From Chara braunii (taxonomy: Eukaryota > Streptophyta > Charophyceae > Charales > Characeae): DNA of 29,876 nt. The translations under genes and the position numbers were made by a program. The notes below the pieces were generated by a model. That model had not been told where the DNA came from, made no database searches, and was given only the letters and a program-made list of their open reading frames with translations. How positions within the stretch are numbered: position 1 is the first letter of the stretch; every line of letters starts with the position of its first letter. The stretch spans positions 53,572 to 83,447 of the forward strand of contig BFEA01000112.1 of assembly GCA_003427395.1 (NCBI GenBank), read 5' to 3'. This document shows, one piece after another, positions 1 through 9,260 of the stretch.

Positions 1-35
<35 letters not shown>

Positions 36-142
36 ACTCTCTCTCACACAGACACACAACCACACCCGCACACGCAAAAAGAGAGGTATTACTTAAGGAG
101 GTTACACGCTCGCATAGACACACACACACACACACACACACA
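1..142. repeat. CA-rich microsatellite at the left edge
   Basis: A pure CA run covers about 1-27 and a second one about 117-142, with CA/CT-rich sequence between. The window begins inside the repeat, which suggests an assembly break at the edge of a microsatellite. Confidence 0.95.
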
Positions 143-492
143 AACCATAGATGTTGTGCACTACAATAAATGTAGCATGGACTTGATCAATCTTCGATTA
201 ATTTCCTTTATTAGCGGAGTTGCCTCTGCTCTGATCGGGCAGAGGCTCCAGTCAAATGCAGTTTGTGAGATTGTGGCCCCTTACAGGGAGCTGAGGAGTC
301 TCCCGCAGACAGAAGGTGTACTCAGAACCAAACTGGAAATGTGACCAGATACGTCGATCATCCTTGCGGGGAGTTCGCCTTCACAAGGGCGACAGGAACT
401 GCACTGCCCAGCTACGGAACGGAGCCATCGAAAGGGGGCAAGTCCTCAACCTGCGGGATGCTCTTATCATCTCACAGGCCGATGACATCCAT
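143..492. other. unassigned sequence without a recognised gene
   Basis: This stretch has ordinary base composition and holds overlapping open frames of 60-73 codons. None shows a motif I recognise. It could be an exon fragment or diverged transposon sequence. It ends at the ATGGATG target-site candidate next to the first SINE copy. Confidence 0.4.
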
Positions 493-499
493 ATGGATG

Positions 500-698
500 G
501 TTCCTTTTTTTCTTTTCTTTTTTTTTAAGGGCGACAGCCTTGAGATATCATCATCGAATTGACCAGCCCTAGGTAATTCAGAATTGTAGTACTTCACTCG
601 TCTGCTTCCAGTGGAGTACGAACTCAGCACCTGGTCTGTATTTCAACAGTTCAGTACAGGGGTGTTTGTACCAACTGAGCTAGCTAGGCCAGTTGGTG
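500..698 (-). mobile_element. SINE copy A, tRNA-derived, A-rich tail
   Basis: Read on the minus strand, the element starts with a tRNA-like head containing an A-box (CTAGCTCAGTTGG-like, about 672-690) and a B-box (GAGTTCGTACTCC, about 613-625). A body ending in GGCTGTCGCCCTT follows, then an A-rich tail with two G interruptions (plus-strand T run 503-526). A 7-bp direct repeat, ATGGATG, lies at 493-499 and 699-705 and is a plausible target-site duplication. The same head, body and 3' end recur at 3023-3204 (plus), 26404-26573 (minus) and, in part, at 27059-27320 and 8537-8583. Pol III transcription and mobilisation by a LINE are known for such families and are inferred here. Confidence 0.82.
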
Positions 699-705
699 AT
701 GGATG

Positions 706-968
706 TTTTTTTTAACACAAAGAAAAGGTAACCACTACCCCGAAGCAGAGTCTGCTATGTTCGTAGGGGAGGGGCCTGAGGGGAGGCACGGGGGATTGGT
801 CCGCTTTATCCCTGGTGCTACCGGCCGTCCCCTGGCCGGTATCCTGCAGGCNCGAGGGGCCGTAAAAACACGGCTCTGGTATGCTACGGGTTTCCCCGTA
901 TGCCTATAGGTAGGAGTAGTGGTAGGTAGGTAGTGTGAGGAAAAATTGAGAGAAGAGTATAGTTTTTG
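706..968. other. unassigned segment with three consecutive small inverted repeats
   Basis: No gene was recognised. Three perfect short stems follow each other: ACCGGCC/GGCCGGT at 820-840, GCCGT/ACGGC at 859-874 and ACGGG/CCCGT at 886-899. One ambiguous base (N) is at 852, between the first two. This could be a structured RNA segment or chance in GC-rich sequence. Confidence 0.4.
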
Positions 969-1250
969 AAAAAAAAAAAAAAAAAAAAAAAAAAAGAGAG
1001 GAAAAGTTGCCTCTTACAACAAAAGGTAGATAAAAAAAGAAAAACAAAGTGAGTCGAGTGGAAAAGGCAGAAACCGAACACAGACAGTGCAGGCAAAGTC
1101 GAAGGATGTGCAGGGAAGGGACGACGGTGAGAGGCAGAGAGAGAGAGAGAGAGAAGGCAACTTGGGGGGGGGGGAGGAAGAGGGTGAGAGGCAGAGCGGG
1201 AGAGAAGAGGAAGTAAGGGGAGAGGGGACGGTGAGAGAACGGCGAATGTG

Positions 1251-1290
<40 letters not shown>
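969..1290. repeat. poly(A) and GA microsatellite tract
   Basis: An A run lies at about 969-995. GA repeats follow at about 1137-1155 and 1253-1289, with a G run near 1165. The long open frames here (for example on the minus strand between 904 and 1416) are translations of low-complexity sequence and are not called as genes. Confidence 0.9.
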
Positions 1291-1292
<2 letters not shown>

Positions 1293-1786
1293 TGTGAGGC
1301 AGAACATGGGGATCAGTGCTGTCTACAAAACGAGGGAGATGACCAATGACAGCGAGCGGGATAGAACGTAATTGCAGAACGCTCTGTACAGGGAGATAGT
1401 AGGAGTGCAGACGCACGAAAGGTAAGAGAGGGAGGGCGAGGAATTTACAAAAAGATAGATAAAAGCAAACGAGGGCTCGGGCTTTTTACCTGATTAATAT
1501 AGATAGTCAGGTAATCACATCTCATATAGTTCCACATCTTAATTAGCAACCAGGAGGTGCTCTTGACACTTGGGCAGGGAAGGGGGACACGTGACGTCGT
1601 GTCCAGGTGACACGTACCCGAAAGCCTCCACAAGCTTGAGTTCCTTAGGGATATATTTTCTTGCGACGTCGCTCTTTACTAAATGCATCTGATAAAACGC
1701 TCTGCACGATCGCACAGACAACAAAATCATTTGCTGACGTCAAACAGATTTCAATGTACCAAAATGTGTGCAGGCGGGCTCTCCTG
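1291..1786. other. no gene recognised
   Basis: Mixed sequence without a recognisable product. It contains a near-palindrome with ACGT cores at 1585-1604 (GGACAC...GTGTCC around GACGTC). Confidence 0.4.
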
Positions 1787-1810
1787 CCCCCCCCCCCCCC
1801 CCCCCCCCCC
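1787..1810. repeat. poly(C) run
   Basis: An uninterrupted run of about 24 C. Its length is likely to be unreliable in the assembly. Confidence 0.95.
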
Positions 1811-2037
1811 GCCCACCTCCTCACCCAAGTCCAACGCGTACACAGACAGAGGGGAAAAACAAAACAGTAACAGGCAAATGAATAAGAATATTTTCGACTT
1901 TTTTTATTTTGTTTTTTTTAGTCTTCTCTTCGCAATTTCGTGTATATCGATAAAGAGACGGGTTTTACTGCAACGACATCGGAAAATATTTTGGCGGGAA
2001 AAAAAAATAAAAAAAAATTCCCAAATCTCTTATCACC

Positions 2038-2160
2038 TGGCTGGTTGACTGGATCATTAACTGCCTCGTTAATTAGTTCAATCCATGGTTCGTTGATAGG
2101 ATCATTGGTTCATACGCTGATTGCATCGTTGATTGGTTCCTTGGTATGGTCGGTTGGGGA
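2038..2160. repeat. degenerate 12-bp tandem repeat
   Basis: The word GGTTGATTGG or GGATCATTGG recurs roughly every 12 bp. In one frame this gives a repetitive peptide with SLIGSL-type words. The divergence between units and the lack of any other coding signal argue for a decayed minisatellite rather than a gene. Confidence 0.6.
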
Positions 2161-2237
2161 TTACTTTTCTCAATGTTGACATACCAGCAGAACCAGCACG
2201 AGCATTTAAACCCGCTGATTACTTCGTACAATTTATC

Positions 2238-2665
2238 TATGAGTCACGATGCTTAATCTATCATTATCCAATCAAATCTACCTAATCTAATCTCAATCTA
2301 ATGGAATCGAATCTGATATATCTAATCGAATCTGATCTACCTAATCTAATCGCATACATCTAATCTAACCTAATCTATCTTATCTATCAATCTAATATAA
2401 TCATGACATATGAGTCCCGCTGCTTAATCCATCATTATCCAATCAAATCTACCTAATCTAATCTAATCTAATCTTAATCTAATGGAATCGAATCGAATCG
2501 AATCTGATGTACCTAATCGAATCTGATCTACCTAATCTAATCTAACCTAATCTATCTTATCTATCAAATCTAATCTAATCTAATCATGACATCTATCTTA
2601 TATATCTATCTATCTTATCTATCTTATTTATCTATCTACCTTATCTAATACAAAATCTAATACAA
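2238..2665. repeat. AATCT pentanucleotide satellite with a 171-bp higher-order duplication
   Basis: TAATC/AATCT words fill the segment. A larger unit starting TATGAGTC and ending ATCATGACAT occurs twice, beginning at 2238 and 2409, so the pentamer array was itself duplicated. The right part grades into CTTAT/CTAT repeats. Confidence 0.9.
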
Positions 2666-2817
2666 ATAATGATATAGATTTTGTGAAACGGTTGACAATT
2701 TGATTACTTCTGTTCATTTGGGCAGCAGCAGCAGCGATTTTCCCTCGTCACACTCTTCTCTCCGTCTTTCGTCATAATCCAGACCGTCCCCACTAGTTCA
2801 ACCTTTCAGTCTAGATA

Positions 2818-2951
2818 CCGATATAATGACCGTACGTTCTATTCGGGGGAAGACGGTAGCGTCTGACGTCTCCGACGTGGACACATAGCAGCGTCTGACG
2901 TATCCGTTTCTCACCCTTGTCGTCGGGAATGGTCGCTGACGGACACGTCAG
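2818..2951. repeat. dispersed repeat R3, single copy
   Basis: The segment beginning ATAATGACCGTACGTTC and containing TATTCGGGGGAAGACGGTAGC-like sequence (2822-2861) matches the tandem pair at 4543-4666. It is followed by several TCTGACG/GACGTGT words and ends in the inverted repeat CTGAC...GTCAG (2936-2951). It could be the end of a small DNA transposon. No transposase is seen. Confidence 0.7.
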
Positions 2952-3022
2952 ACGTTGTGTAGATGCAGGTTGGACACGTGGGCTGTGAGAAGTGGAGCGA
3001 TGGTGATGAGTGAAATAGGATA

Positions 3023-3204
3023 CCAACTAGCCTAGCTCAGTTGGTACACCCACAAACTGTTGAAATATGAATCAGACCCAAGTTCGAATCCAGATACAGT
3101 CAAATGACCAGAATAAAATCATTCTGAATTACCTGGGGCCGGTCAGTTCAATGATGATATCTCGGGCCCGTCGCCCTTTTCTTTTTCTTTTTTTTTTTTT
3201 TTAA
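3023..3204 (+). mobile_element. SINE copy B, tRNA-derived, T-rich tail
   Basis: This copy has a tRNA-like head with A-box TAGCTCAGTTGG (3033-3044) and B-box AGTTCGAATCC (3081-3091). The body contains TCATTCTGAATTACCTGGGG and ends CCCGTCGCCC, followed by a T-rich tail with two C interruptions (about 3175-3202). An 11-bp direct repeat with one mismatch, GAAATAGGATA at 3012-3022 and GAAATGGGATA at 3205-3215, brackets the element and fixes its limits. Its tail is T-rich in the sense direction, unlike copies A and C. Confidence 0.88.
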
Positions 3205-3215
3205 GAAATGGGATA

Positions 3216-4060
3216 AGAAGGAGAGGATGATGAGAGCGATGAGGAAAGGGAACAAGAGACAGGGGTAAGAAATATGGAGATTTGGTTTAGGGTCAGAAAA
3301 GGTGTGACAAGCAGGTTGGGAAATGGTATGGCGGCGGCGGTTCAGTGAGCGATTTTCTTTTTTTCTTATTTTATCGTTTTTTCCGAGTTTTTTATTTGCT
3401 AAGCCAAGCACTTTGCATGATTCGTCCGCAATTTCTCGATTTTTTCCTTTTCTGTCCCCCCGCCCTCCTTCCCCCCCCTCCTCCCTCCTCCCCCCCCCCT
3501 GGGGATTGCCGGAATCAAACGCACATTGCCTGCTTGAGAGAATAAGACCGTCGGGGATTTGGGAGAGAGGGGGGGGGGGGGGGGAGGGGGGGGGGGGGGG
3601 GGGGGGGGGAATAGGGGGGCGGCGCGGGGCAGGGGCAACAGGAGGAAGCGAAGAGGAGGCCGAGACTAGAAAAGAGTGAATGTAAAAGAAGAAAAAAGAA
3701 AACGGAAAAAAAAAGAAAAAAAAAAGAAAGAAAGAGGGAATGTGGCAAAATGGCGGGAACGGACGGTGGGATTGCAGAAGATGAGTGAGGAAGGATGGCA
3801 GATTTGAAGATGATGATGATGACGATGATGGTGGCGATGGTGGCGATGGTGGCCGCGATGCGGAGAGGGGATACGTTGACGGTGACATGCAAGAGAAGAT
3901 GCATTCTTTGGTAGAGCGAAAGGCGAAAAAGGCGGGAAAGGACGGCGATCTCTTTTTCGAAATCAATGTGAAAGGGTGTCCAGTTTGCAGAAGACCGTTG
4001 ATGTAAAGGACGACTGAGATCGGTCGTCTGATGAGAGGTCTGCTGTCCTCAAGAGATGCT
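3216..4060. repeat. low-complexity G-rich and C-rich tracts
   Basis: A long run of almost pure G at about 3569-3609, CCTCC-rich sequence at about 3460-3500, A-rich sequence at 3690-3735 and a GATGAT tract near 3810-3850. The long open frame over 3148-3966 (minus) encodes homopolymeric Ser/Pro/Phe tracts and also runs across the SINE, so it is not a gene. Confidence 0.85.
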
Positions 4061-4440
4061 GTGGCTGGTCGATGACAGAGCAGATGACGGCGATGGCGGC
4101 AATGGCGGCGGAAGTGGAAGGACTGGCTGATCGATCACGATGATGGCGATGGCGGCGGCAGTCGGAGGACTGGCTGATCGATCATGATGACGGCGATGGC
4201 GGCAATGGCGGCGGTGGCAGTGAAAGGACTGGCTGGTCGATCATGATGATGGCGATGGCGGCGGCAATCGGCACACTGGCTGATCGATCATGATGCCGGG
4301 AATGGCAGTCGAAGGACTGGCTGATCGATCATGATGACGGCGATCGCGGCAATGGCGGCGGCAGTGGAAGGACTGGCTGGTCGATCATGATAACGGCGAT
4401 GGCGGCGATGGCGGCGGCAGCCGGTGGACTGGCTGATGAT
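4061..4440. repeat. GGCGATGGCGGC minisatellite, 41-59 bp units
   Basis: The word GGACTGGCTGATCGATCATGATGA recurs in variant form about seven times (near 4120, 4168, 4227, 4274, 4315, 4370 and 4427). Variable numbers of GATGGCGGC triplets separate the copies. The conserved word contains the palindrome TGATCGATCA. Confidence 0.9.
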
Positions 4441-4542
4441 GACAAGGAATGGCGGTTTTGACGGATCGATAATGAGATGAGGACAACGGCATAGGAACGG
4501 AAGAATAGAGCCAGAGGGAAATCTATAATCGACGGTCTGGAT

Positions 4543-4666
4543 GACACACTCAGCAGCTATAATGACCGCACGTTCTATTCGGGGGAAGACGGTAGCATGT
4601 GCACGGACACACTCAGCAGCTATAATGACCGCACGTTCTATTCGGGGGAAGACGGTAGCATGTGCA
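4543..4666. repeat. R3 repeat, tandem pair with 62-bp period
   Basis: Two nearly identical units start with GACACACTCAGCAGC at 4543 and 4605. Each holds the TATAATGACCGCACGTTC word and GGGGGAAGACGGTAGC. The core matches the single copy at 2822-2861. The flank to about 4845 is rich in ACGTGTC/GACACGT words and includes CTGACGTGTCCGTCAG near 4821, the mirror of the inverted repeat at 2936-2951. Confidence 0.88.
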
Positions 4667-4874
4667 CGTCGGACACGTCAGACGCTGGTATTTCCACGTC
4701 AGACAGAACATCATCTTCTTGCCCCCGATCCACGCAATTCCATTCGCTGACAAAAAAAAAAAAAAATCCATTCGCTGACCAAAAAAAAAAAAAAAAATTC
4801 GCTGACAATTTTCCTGTCAGCGGCTGACGTGTCCGTCAGCAGGCCCTTGTGATCCTTTCTCTTCTCTTCCTCGT

Positions 4875-5130
4875 CGATTCGATCTACATACTTAGAACCC
4901 GAACTCCTCGTCGTCCTCCTCCTCTTCCTCCTTCTCCTACTCCTCCTCCTCCCTACTCCTCCTCCTACTCCTCGTACTACTAGTTATCATGACCATTTAC
5001 GTATTATCGTGATGATCATGATGTGATCTTCACCGCCAACACCATCATCAAGACCATGATGCTAATCATCACCACCAATCTCATCAATCATCATCATCGC
5101 CGCCAACGGCATGTTCATCAACAGCATCCT
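4875..5130. repeat. CTC and ATC trinucleotide-rich tract
   Basis: CTCCTC/CTACTC words dominate about 4900-4980, then ATCATC/ACCATC words to about 5105. No gene is supported. Confidence 0.7.
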
Positions 5131-5394
5131 AAGGGACATCGCCGTCGTCAACATACTGGTATCTTCGTCGTTACACTTTTTGAAGTGTCATGACATCAAC
5201 ACAAATCATGACATTAAATTGCTATTGCAATGTGATCTCATCACAGATCGCTGCTCGACATTAGAATGGATCTGCATCATAAAAATATAGGGAGAGGATG
5301 CAGGTCAGCGACGGAACGGATCAGGATAAACAAGAACTCATGGGGATAATCACGTGAGTTAATCAGGTAATCACGTTCCGGGATATTGCGGAGC
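5131..5394. other. no gene recognised
   Basis: Mixed sequence with no open frame or motif that I can support. Confidence 0.5.
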
Positions 5395-5698
5395 CAGTCA
5401 CCTAACAAACCATTCATCTACGGGCCAGCAGCCTAACGGACCAGTCCTCTAACAGGCCAGTCACCTGACGGAACAGTACTCAAACGGAACAGTCCTCTAA
5501 ACGGCCAGTCCTCTAACGGGCCAGTCACCTAACGGAACAGTCCTCGAACGGAAGTCCTCTCAACGGCCAGTCACCTAACGGAACAGTCCTCTAAACGGCC
5601 AGTCACCTAACGGAACAGCCACCTAACGGGCCAGTCACCTAACGGAACAGTCACCTAACGGGCCAGTCACCTAACGGAACAGTCATCTAACGGACCGA
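5395..5698. repeat. minisatellite of about 16 bp (CAGTCACCTAACGGAA type)
   Basis: Units alternate between CAGTCACCTAACGGAA, CAGTCCTCTAACGGGC and close variants for about 300 bp. Two monomer types alternating suggests a 32-bp secondary unit. It is not a CRISPR array because there are no unique spacers. Confidence 0.92.
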
Positions 5699-5862
5699 AG
5701 AATGCGACGAAAGACATTGCTGTTCGTGAACCAGGAACGTAGAGAGGACAGGGGGGAATAGGGTGTGTAACACAGACGAAGACGCAGAAAGAGGAGAAAC
5801 GCCGCAATGTACATGCCAGATTGTGCATTCTCCGTCCCTCCTCCATACACGGAGCACGGACC

Positions 5863-5972
5863 ATCCCATCCCATCCCATCCCATCAAACAGTCCTGACAA
5901 AGGACATGCTGTCCACATCTAAAAAAAACAGCAGGACGTTTGTGACAATATATACGATATATATATGTCTGT

Positions 5973-6023
<51 letters not shown>
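5863..6023. repeat. CATCC pentamer run and GT microsatellite
   Basis: Five CATCC units lie at about 5863-5886, and a GT run of about 48 bp at 5976-6023. Confidence 0.95.
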
Positions 6024-6027
<4 letters not shown>

Positions 6028-6808
6028 ACAACGGATAGGCGAACACCGCAGCGGTCATTTTTAAGGTTCAGACGCCTCGAATGATCTCCCGCCTCTTCCA
6101 TTCCAATCAACTTGTCTCTCCTATTTATTCTTCCCCTCCGCCCGCTGCCACCACGTTCGACTATTCAGCTCATGACTCTCTCGTTTTTCGTTGACAATCC
6201 GCGATTCCGTATTTCAAAGCTTTACCCTTTTTTTCGGGGGGGGTCTTTCTTGCGGTGATTCGAGGATGGTTTTTCTTCTCTTCATTTCGGTTCTTTTTTT
6301 TTCTTTTCTTAACTTCTTCTATCCCGTCCTTTCCTTTCCCCTTAGTGATACGCATTCCTTGTGCCTCAACACCAATTACATAATCAATCAAAGGAAGAAG
6401 GGGGGGGGGGGGGGGGGCGGGGGGGAAACATTGAATATAATGAATGATTTCTCTACTTCTTCTTTCCCGTCTTTTTCTTAACCTTTCGAGAGAAAAAGAA
6501 ATTCCTTATGCCTCAACCCCCTTGAATATGCAGCCGCCCCCTCGCCTCTTGTCCTCCCCTCCCACCCATGTTCTGAGTGCTGGTCTGCTCATTTCATTGC
6601 TTGGGTAACATTTGGAGTTAGCTATGCATTGGCGTTTCGAGCCCATGTGATAGTAAATGGCGAGACTAATGATTGGACCTTGATGGCCCACGGAAGGAAG
6701 AACATCGCCCTGTCTCACTGTCGATACCTCTTTCCTGAAGCAAAGCGCCTTCTACTGTTCCTGTCATATTCCCCCTCGGCTCCTTTCGTTGCTCCAAGTG
6801 CATGACAT
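6024..6808. other. no gene recognised; contains a poly(G) run
   Basis: This stretch holds pyrimidine-rich sequence and a G run at about 6401-6425. Open frames are short and carry no motif I recognise. Confidence 0.5.
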
Positions 6809-6813
6809 GTATA

Positions 6814-6925
6814 TATGCCCTTTTTCCGGTTTCTAGATGTAGATATATAGGCATACATAATATAAGTTATATGCCCTTTTTCCGGTTTCTAGATGTAGAT
6901 ATATAGGCATACATAATATAAGTAT
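6814..6925. repeat. two-copy tandem duplication, 56-bp unit
   Basis: The unit beginning TATGCCCTTTTTCCGG and ending CATAATATAAGT occurs twice head to tail, starting at 6814 and 6870, with almost no differences. It is therefore a recent duplication. Confidence 0.93.
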
Positions 6926-7064
6926 ATATCTACATAGATTCAGATATATATCATCACATGAATATCAGAGCGCAAAAGAGAAAAAAAGAAAAAAGAAAAA
7001 AAGAAAAAAATGAATTCGGTTTTTTATCTTCTTCCTTACAACTCCCCCTGTTATGTAGATACAT

Positions 7065-7300
7065 TCACATATATAGATACACAAACGTAGACAGATTATA
7101 GACAGATAGATAAATAGATAGATATATAGATAAGATAGCTAAGATAAGATAGATTAAATTAGATTACATTAGATTAGATTAGATAGATAAGATAGCTAAG
7201 ATAAGATAGATTAGATTAGAGTAGAGTAAGAGTAGAGTAGAGTAGAGTAGAGTAGAGTAGAGTAGAGTAGAGTAGAGTAGAGTAGAGTAGAGTAGAGGAG

Positions 7301-7356
<56 letters not shown>
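7065..7356. repeat. GATA / AGATT / AGAGT microsatellite complex
   Basis: GATA repeats (7100-7140 and 7300-7356) surround AGATT words (7140-7220) and a long AGAGT pentamer run (about 7220-7290). AGATT is the reverse complement of the AATCT satellite at 2238-2665, so the two arrays lie in opposite orientation about 5 kb apart. Confidence 0.93.
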
Positions 7357-7358
<2 letters not shown>

Positions 7359-7365
7359 GGGATCA

Positions 7366-7579
7366 CATAGCTATGGGTATGGACTAACAGCATGTTTGCC
7401 AGCAAATGTGAAAATTGGCACGCAGGGGCAGACGTAGGAGAAGAAACATAACAGCATGTTTGATAGAAACGCATAGCTATGAGTGTGGACTAGCAGCGCG
7501 CTTGCCAAGCAGATGTGAAAATTAGCGGGCAGGCAGGGGCAAAAAGATGAAGGCAATCAGACATAGGAGACGAAACATA
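7366..7579. repeat. diverged two-copy duplication, about 106-bp unit
   Basis: CATAGCTATG...GGACTA.CAGC starts at 7366 and again at 7472. Both copies share GCCAGCAAATGTGAAAATT-like sequence, a GCAGGGGCA word and GAAACATA. The second copy carries about 25 bp extra. Confidence 0.85.
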
Positions 7580-8040
7580 GACTAAATACTGTGTATCACA
7601 ACCGGATAATGTTCAAGGTTCGCAATCGTGCGTGGTTCAGTAGGCGAAGTGCCCAAGATATAAAAACAAAAAGAAAGATAATGACGATAGTCATAATAAT
7701 AATAATACTAGTAATAATAGTAATTCAAAACTTGGAAAAGGGGCAAAGAAAGTCACCACAGCAACGAGAATGGTAACCTTCATGAGGAAAGAAGAAGAAG
7801 AGGACGGGAAAAAGAAACAAAGGACGAGAGAACGAACGACGGAGAAAACAGACGCAGAAGAAGAAGACGACAACGAAAAAGCAGCAGAAGAAAAAGAAGA
7901 GGACGAGGAGGAGGAGAAGGAGAAGGAGAAATTGAGTGGAAGTGATAATGCCGACCGACCTTCCTGTGAATATCCATGGAGGAGCCTTGTACCCATTTTC
8001 TGCCCCCGCTCGATTAGCCATGGCCTCTTTTGTAACGATG
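7580..8040. other. no gene; purine-rich tract
   Basis: An ATAATA-rich stretch near 7690-7725 is followed by GAAGAAG/GAGGAG sequence at about 7785-7930. The acidic or basic open frames across it are low-complexity translations. Confidence 0.65.
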
Positions 8041-8046
8041 CAGATG

Positions 8047-8048
<2 letters not shown>

Positions 8049-8094
<46 letters not shown>

Positions 8095-8160
8095 GTCGCC
8101 CCTTTTACTCGCGTTGGTTTGCACGTGGGTTGCATGCCCAATGAGAGAGAGCGACAACGC

Positions 8161-8221
<61 letters not shown>

Positions 8222-8290
8222 AGAGGGAGAGAGAGAGGGAGAGTGGGGGGGGGGAGGAGGGGGGGGAGAGGGGGGAGAGAGAGAGAGAGA
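8049..8290. repeat. CT microsatellite followed by GA microsatellite (inverted pair)
   Basis: A CT run at about 8049-8092 is followed after about 75 bp by GA-rich runs at 8165-8218 and onward to 8290. The two are reverse complements and could pair as a stem on one strand. Confidence 0.93.
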
Positions 8291-8536
8291 GATGCCGGGG
8301 GAATGCGACCCCCCCTAACGACGCTGGCGAACCTCAGCTCTAAAAACCGATCTCCCCAGCCGCCTCCGGAACGAGGCTGCCTTTTGCATTTGCCAACGCG
8401 TTGACACAGGGCCGACTACGTTGGCCAAGGGGATGCTGACCAGGGCAATGAAGTAAGCTGAACAAGCTGATGCAACTGCGGCAAAACGCCGACGGCGCGA
8501 AAAAACATCGGAGATTCGACTATCCGCGGGTAGTTA
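8291..8536. other. no gene recognised
   Basis: GC-rich mixed sequence between the GA repeat and a SINE fragment. Nothing can be assigned. Confidence 0.4.
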
Positions 8537-8583
8537 TTTTAAAATTTGAAAAAAAAAGGTGACGGCCTTGAGATATGACCATT
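8537..8583 (-). mobile_element. SINE fragment E (3' end only)
   Basis: The minus strand reads GGTCATATCTCAAGGCCGTC followed by ACC and a T run. This matches the 3' end of the SINE family (compare 527-560). The tRNA head is absent. The tail is T-rich in the sense direction, as in copy B. The fragment lies just before the LINE remnant. Confidence 0.65.
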
Positions 8584-9260
8584 GACGGCATGGAGCAAGA
8601 GAATTGCAAGAACTTGAAGACTGGGATGAGGAACTTATGAGCGACCCCCTGCACATCCCCTCCTTTGTAAAAGTTGCAAGAGGGGAGGGACCACCTCCAA
8701 CCCTATTCAGAAAGACAGGCACAGGCATGGAGGATACAAGCCAGACCGCCAGAATCAGACGGGAACACACGGATGCAACAATTGCGAGGTACCATCAGCA
8801 CCTCCCCCAGCTATGCAGTCCTACCCTCCATCCAACCCTCCGGCGACCGGTATGCCGAGCCTCCCGAGCCTGGCAATACCAGTAGCAGGGTGGGCCGAGG
8901 CTGGGGGGACTGGAGGGGAAAAAAAAACAAAAAAAAAAACAAGGCGAAAGCCTGAACGAGGGCCTCTACTGTCCCCAGGCTTACACACCCCCTGGATGAT
9001 ACTGCTCCGGTCGCTACAAACGCTTATACTATAGCTGACCACGCCGCCAAATACTAGAAAGACTTGTTCACATCTCAAACCGAAAACCATCAAGACAGGG
9101 ACGAGTTACATCAGGCCGTGCAATCACGCTTTACACCAGCACAAAAAACTGACCTGGATAATCCACTCTCACCGGATGAAATATGGGCAGCCCTGCAAGA
9201 TGTAGAGGAAGAGAAGACGCCGGGGATTAATTCTTTCCCAAAGGAATTCTAGATGCACTT

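Noticed and set aside
904-1416. 170-codon minus-strand open frame rich in Ser and Leu
   Set aside because: It is the translation of GA/CT microsatellite and a poly(A) run; low complexity keeps the frame open.
1585-1604. ACGT palindrome as a functional bZIP-bound promoter element
   Set aside because: The sequence is suggestive, but no nearby gene is supported, and similar ACGT words occur in the R3 repeat.
3023-3100. A tRNA gene in the SINE heads
   Set aside because: A-box and B-box are present, but the cloverleaf does not close into an acceptor stem, and the same head is followed by the same SINE body at several places.
3148-3966. 272-codon minus-strand open frame, the longest in the window
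   Set aside because: It translates homopolymer and simple-repeat tracts (Ser, Pro, Phe runs) and also runs through SINE copy B and its T tail. There is no conserved domain.
5395-5698. CRISPR-like array
   Set aside because: Monomers are directly adjacent, 16 bp long and without unique spacers; the context is eukaryotic.
7770-8404. Several overlapping frames with Glu/Lys/Arg runs
   Set aside because: They are translations of purine-rich and GA/CT repeats on both strands, without any non-repetitive domain.
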